A stretch of 16,761 nt of DNA from Synergistaceae bacterium. Lineage in GTDB: Bacteria; Synergistota; Synergistia; Synergistales; Synergistaceae. The DNA is taken from NCBI GenBank assembly GCA_031264605.1, contig JAISDQ010000186.1:1-16761 (forward strand). Direction: 5' to 3'. How positions within the stretch are numbered: position 1 is the stretch's first letter; every line of letters starts with the position of its first letter. This document shows positions 13,087 to 16,761 of this stretch, piece by piece. A program made the position numbers and the translations under genes. The notes under the pieces are model-generated. The model ran no database searches. It had not been told where the DNA came from and saw only the letters and a program-made list of their open reading frames with translations.

Positions 13087-15774
13087 ATGGGAGCAGGTCG
13101 AGCGAATGTCGAGGACATGGCTAAAAGTTACGAGCCGGGCCTCATAGAGGACAAATGGTACGCCAAATGGATGGAGGACGGCATATTCAAAGCCGATCCG
13201 AACCAGGACAAACCCCCTTTCAGCATCGTGATACCCCCTCCCAACGTTACAGGTTCCCTTCATCTGGGACACGCTTTGGACAACACGCTCCAGGATATCC
13301 TCTGCCGCGCGAAGCGCATGCAGGGCTACAAGGTGCTGTGGATGCCGGGGACGGATCACGCCGGCATAGCCACGCAGAACGTGGTGGAACGCTCTCTCGC
13401 GAAAGACGGCGCAAGCCGCCACGAATTGGGGCGCGAGGCGTTTGTGGAGCGGGTATGGGCGTGGAAGGAAGAGTACGGTTCCCGCATAATCGGCCAGCTC
13501 AAGAAGCTCGGCGCTTCATGCGACTGGGACCGCGAGCGTTTTACGATGGACGAGGGCCTCTCGCGCGCGGTGCGCAGGGTATTCGTGGAACTGTACGGCA
13601 AGGATCTCATTTATCGCGGCAAATATCTGATTAACTGGTGCCCGAGGTGTCTGACGGCCCTTTCCGACCTCGAGGTCGAACACAGGGAACTGGAAGGCAA
13701 ATTCTACAGCGTTTTGTACAAGTTCGCCGACGGCGGCGAGGGTGACGGCATAACCGTCATGACGACGCGCCCCGAGACCATACTCGGCGATACGGCCATT
13801 GCCGTACACCCGAGGGACGAACGCAACAGGCGTCTCATTGGGAGGCGCGTCTCGGTTCCCATTACCGGCCGCGTCATACCCGTAATAGAGGACAATATGG
13901 TGGATCCCGAGTTCGGCACGGGCGCGGTCAAGATAACCCCGGCGCACGACCCCAACGATTTTCTGGTCGGCGCGAGGCACGGGCTCGACTCCATACAGGT
14001 GATAGACGCTCATGGAGTGATGTCCGACGAGGCGGGAGCGTACAAGGGGCTCGACCGTTTCGAAGCGAGGCGCGCCATATCGGGCGAGCTGAAAACCCTT
14101 GGGCTGCTGCTGGCGGTCGATGACCGCAAGCACTCCGTCGGGCACTGTTACAGGTGCGGCACGATAATAGAACCGTATCTCTCCGAACAGTGGTTCGTCC
14201 GCGCCAAATCGCTGGCGGAAGCGGATATCGCGGCCGTAAAGTCGGGCGCGATACGTTTCGTGCCGGAACAGTGGGCTCAAACGTATTATCAATGGATGGA
14301 AAATATCAGGGACTGGTGCATATCCCGCCAACTCTGGTGGGGGCACAGGATACCCGCGTGGTACTGCGCCGACTGCGGCGAGGTGACCGTGTCCATCGAA
14401 ACCCCCGTTTCCTGCAAGTGCGGCTCGGCAAACCTGAAACAGGACGAGGACGTTCTCGATACCTGGTTTTCGAGCGCGCTCTGGCCGTTCTCGACCATGG
14501 GCTGGCCCGATGATACCGACGCGCTGCGCGCCTTTTACCCGACAAGCGTCCTTGTGACCGGATTCGACATAATATTTTTCTGGGTCGCCCGCATGATAAT
14601 GATGGGAATGGAGTTTATGGAGCGGGAGCCGTTTCGCGACGTATACATCCACGCGCTGGTCCGCGACGAACACGGCCAGAAGATGAGCAAATCGAAGGGC
14701 AACGTGATAGACCCGCTCGTCATCATCGATAAATACGGGGCGGACGCGCTTCGGTTCACGTTGGCCGCCCTCACCCTCCAGGGGCGCGACATATTCATGT
14801 CGGAGAGCCGGATAGAGACTTACCGGTTTTTCCTGAACAAACTCTGGAACGCCTCGCGGTTCGCGCTGATGAACCTGGAGGACGCGCCCGGCGATATCGC
14901 TCCCCCCGGCGGCGCGGACGAACCTCATTTGAGGCTGCACGACAGGTGGATAGCCGCGCGCCTCTCGGACGTAATATCGGAAATGACGGAACTTCTCGAA
15001 GGTTATTTCTTCGGCGAAGCCGCGAGACTGATGTACGATTTTGTATGGAACGAGCTGTGCGACTGGTATCTGGAGATGTCAAAACCGGCCTTGAGGGGCG
15101 GCGAGGGGCCTCTGCGCAAAGACGCCGCGCAGAAGGTTCTTTATCACGTTTTCAGGGACGTTCTGAAACTACTGCATCCCATCATTCCCTTCGTGACTGA
15201 GGAATTGTGGGACAAGTTCGCCTTCGGCTGCGAAATGATAGGCCGCGGCGAATGGCCCGCGGCGAAGAACTTGCCTGGGGCGGAAACCGCCAAAAGAGAC
15301 ATGGCGTTTTTGCAGAGCATAGTGAGGGCCATCCGGAACCTGAGGGCCGAGGTGAAACTGCCCCCGCAAAAGGCGGCCCCGATGATGTCGCTGAGGCTCA
15401 AAGACGGGGACAAAACCGCCCTTGTCAGGGATAACGGCGACATGATAAAACTGCTCGCAAAAATCGACGAGGTCGAGCTGAGCCCGTTCGGCGCGCCGAA
15501 ACCGGCGAAATCGATGGCGACCCTCACCGGCGACTGGGAACTGTACTTCCCCGTCGGCAGCCTGATGGACGTCGGCAGGGAAATAACGCGCTTCGCGGAA
15601 GAACTCAAAAAACTCGACGCCGAGATGAAGAGGGTCGCCGGAAAACTTGGAAACGAGAATTTTTTGGCGAAGGCGCCCGCCGAAGTAGTGGAAAAAGAGA
15701 GGACGGCCCTCGCTGAAAGCGAAGCGAGGAAACGCCGCATAGAGGAAAATCTGGAAGGACTCAGCCGACGGTAG
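13087..15774 (+). CDS. valS: Valyl-tRNA synthetase
   Basis: ValS charges tRNA-Val and hydrolyses misactivated threonine. The 895-aa class Ia enzyme has PPPNVTGSLHLGHAL with the HIGH motif as HLGH (59-62) and GTDHAGIATQ downstream. The CP1 editing domain (about 190-350) carries TTRPETILGDTAIAVHP and GTGAVKITPAHDPNDF. Metal-knuckle cysteines lie in NWCPRC, CYRCGT, YCADCG and CKCG. The catalytic loop is KMSKS (532-536), and IRDWCISRQLWWGHRIPAW is typical. The C-terminus (about 838-893) is the charged coiled-coil arm that contacts tRNA. GGAGG (13073-13077) stands nine bases before the ATG. The start adds about 11 residues before the usual MAKSYEP-like N-terminus (ATG 13117, poorly spaced ribosome-binding site). 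No T-box leader fits in the 24-base gap after engB. Confidence 0.98.
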   Translation: MGAGRANVEDMAKSYEPGLIEDKWYAKWMEDGIFKADPNQDKPPFSIVIPPPNVTGSLHLGHALDNTLQDILCRAKRMQGYKVLWMPGTDHAGIATQNVVERSLAKDGASRHELGREAFVERVWAWKEEYGSRIIGQLKKLGASCDWDRERFTMDEGLSRAVRRVFVELYGKDLIYRGKYLINWCPRCLTALSDLEVEHRELEGKFYSVLYKFADGGEGDGITVMTTRPETILGDTAIAVHPRDERNRRLIGRRVSVPITGRVIPVIEDNMVDPEFGTGAVKITPAHDPNDFLVGARHGLDSIQVIDAHGVMSDEAGAYKGLDRFEARRAISGELKTLGLLLAVDDRKHSVGHCYRCGTIIEPYLSEQWFVRAKSLAEADIAAVKSGAIRFVPEQWAQTYYQWMENIRDWCISRQLWWGHRIPAWYCADCGEVTVSIETPVSCKCGSANLKQDEDVLDTWFSSALWPFSTMGWPDDTDALRAFYPTSVLVTGFDIIFFWVARMIMMGMEFMEREPFRDVYIHALVRDEHGQKMSKSKGNVIDPLVIIDKYGADALRFTLAALTLQGRDIFMSESRIETYRFFLNKLWNASRFALMNLEDAPGDIAPPGGADEPHLRLHDRWIAARLSDVISEMTELLEGYFFGEAARLMYDFVWNELCDWYLEMSKPALRGGEGPLRKDAAQKVLYHVFRDVLKLLHPIIPFVTEELWDKFAFGCEMIGRGEWPAAKNLPGAETAKRDMAFLQSIVRAIRNLRAEVKLPPQKAAPMMSLRLKDGDKTALVRDNGDMIKLLAKIDEVELSPFGAPKPAKSMATLTGDWELYFPVGSLMDVGREITRFAEELKKLDAEMKRVAGKLGNENFLAKAPAEVVEKERTALAESEARKRRIEENLEGLSRR

Positions 15775-15781
15775 CTTCGCG

Positions 15782-16761
15782 ATGAGGCTTTGCGCCGATT
15801 TGGAGGATTTTGACGGTTTCGACGCTCTCACCGGCGAGATGACGCGTTTTTCGAGTTCAGGCATCCGTCCTGGATTGAGGCGAATTTCGAGGCTTCTTCG
15901 CTTGTTGGGGAACCCAGAGAAAGGCACGCGCGCGATACAGATACTGGGCACCAACGGCAAGGGTTCGTCGGCCGCGGCGATGGATTCCATGCTGACTGCG
16001 GCCGGAATGAAAACGGCCCTTTATACGAGCCCGCACCTGATTTCCATGCAAGAACGCCTGCGCCTGTCCGGCGGTTTCGTGCCGTTAGCCGATTGGACGG
16101 CGCATTGGAGGAAAATCGTTCGCGCGGTCGAATCCGATCCCGAACTGAGCGGGGACAGGCCCAGTTTCTTCGAGCATTTCACGGCGGCGGCAATGTCCAT
16201 AATCCGGGAAGCGCGCGCCGACGCCGTGATTTTAGAAGCCGGAATGGGCGGACGGTACGACGCCACCTCGGTTTGCGACGCCGAGGCCGTCATGGTCAAC
16301 CCCATCGGCATGGACCACACGCAGTATTTGGGCGGCACGCTGGAAGCGATAGCTGGGGAAAAATTCGCCGCCGCCAGGTACGGAAGGCACGCGTTCTACG
16401 CCGGGGACGACGAACGGCTGACGGAGCTTTTCGGGGAATATTGCGGGGAGAGGGGCGCTTTGCCTCATCTGCTGGATCGAATCGCGCGCCCCGCCGACAT
16501 AAGATGCGATGTTGAGGGGACTTTTTTTTCGTACAGGGTATCAGACCCCGAAGCCTTGGGGACGGACGATATACACGACCTCAAAACCCCCTTGCCGGGA
16601 CGTCATCAGGCCTTTAACGCGGCGCGCGCGATCACGGTACTGATGTTCCTCAAAAGACACGCTTCCCTTTTTCCGGCATTGAACGAGGATGCTGTCAGGC
16701 ACGGCCTCGCGCGGACGAACTGGCCGGGGAGGATGGAAATTATCCGCTCCCCGGGCGGGCA
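15782..16761 (+). CDS. folC: Folylpolyglutamate/dihydrofolate synthase FolC (3' end beyond window)
   Basis: FolC adds glutamates to folates and, in many bacteria, also makes dihydrofolate from dihydropteroate. The frame stays open to the window edge (326 codons seen), so the C-terminus is missing. Recognisable parts are GLRRISRLLRLLGNPEKG (31-48) and the P-loop LGTNGKGSSAA (55-65). Next come TSPHL and a long helical region, then EAGMGGRYDATSV, MDHTQYLGGTLEAIAGEKFA (Mg/ATP and linker region) and LPGRHQAFNAARA. All are in the order expected for the Mur-ligase-like family. The ATG at 15782 is seven bases after the valS stop. It has no clear Shine-Dalgarno but gives a family-like N-terminus. valS-folC adjacency is also known from Bacillus. 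Confidence 0.94.
   Translation, partial: MRLCADLEDFDGFDALTGEMTRFSSSGIRPGLRRISRLLRLLGNPEKGTRAIQILGTNGKGSSAAAMDSMLTAAGMKTALYTSPHLISMQERLRLSGGFVPLADWTAHWRKIVRAVESDPELSGDRPSFFEHFTAAAMSIIREARADAVILEAGMGGRYDATSVCDAEAVMVNPIGMDHTQYLGGTLEAIAGEKFAAARYGRHAFYAGDDERLTELFGEYCGERGALPHLLDRIARPADIRCDVEGTFFSYRVSDPEALGTDDIHDLKTPLPGRHQAFNAARAITVLMFLKRHASLFPALNEDAVRHGLARTNWPGRMEIIRSPGG

Noticed and set aside
13516..14940. 474-codon open frame on the minus strand antisense to valS
   Set aside because: Fully opposite a canonical valyl-tRNA synthetase. Composition is Arg/Val/Gly-rich as expected of a codon-bias shadow, with no recognisable domain.

Overview
The window looks like a core chromosomal segment of a free-living bacterium, most likely a member of the Synergistota. 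That placement is inferred from three things. The gene order is yebC-ruvC-ruvA-ruvB-DUF2905-spoIID-queA followed by tig-clpP-clpX-lon-engB-valS-folC. The coding DNA is GC-rich yet uses AUA (Ile) and AGG/AGA (Arg) codons freely. 'Firmicute-like' genes (SpoIID, DUF2905, lon-engB, valS-folC) occur without any sporulation context. No 16S rRNA gene or other decisive marker is present, so the placement is tentative. There is no CRISPR array, prophage, insertion sequence, toxin-antitoxin pair or defence island. No obviously new multi-gene system is present.

Layout. Positions 1-264 are AT-rich and non-coding and hold a well-formed imperfect inverted repeat (about 45-188). A tRNA-Leu(UAG) gene with encoded CCA lies on the minus strand at 265-348, with its promoter at 360-386. 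From 569 to 6187 seven plus-strand genes are packed end to end: yebC (translation/transcription factor), ruvC, ruvA and ruvB (Holliday-junction processing), a two-helix DUF2905 membrane protein, a SpoIID/LytB-type peptidoglycan protein with an unusual internal insertion, and queA (queuosine tRNA modification). Next is an isolated 102-codon gene of unknown function (6307-6615), with what look like its own promoter, strong ribosome-binding site and intrinsic terminator. The last block (6749 to the right edge) is a protein-quality-control and translation cluster: trigger factor with a His-rich tail, ClpP, ClpX, Lon, the ribosome-assembly GTPase EngB, valyl-tRNA synthetase, and a FolC that runs off the window.

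How the genes work together. Within each block the genes overlap by 1-4 bases or lie within about 25 bases of each other, so two long polycistronic units with translational coupling are likely. The first joins recombination repair with envelope and tRNA-modification functions. The second joins nascent-chain folding (Tig), regulated proteolysis (ClpXP, Lon), 50S assembly (EngB), tRNA charging (ValS) and folate polyglutamylation (FolC). The items most worth a second look are the unrecognised 102-aa gene, the His-rich tail on trigger factor, the two-linker insertion in the SpoIID protein, and the repeat structures around the tRNA at the left edge.
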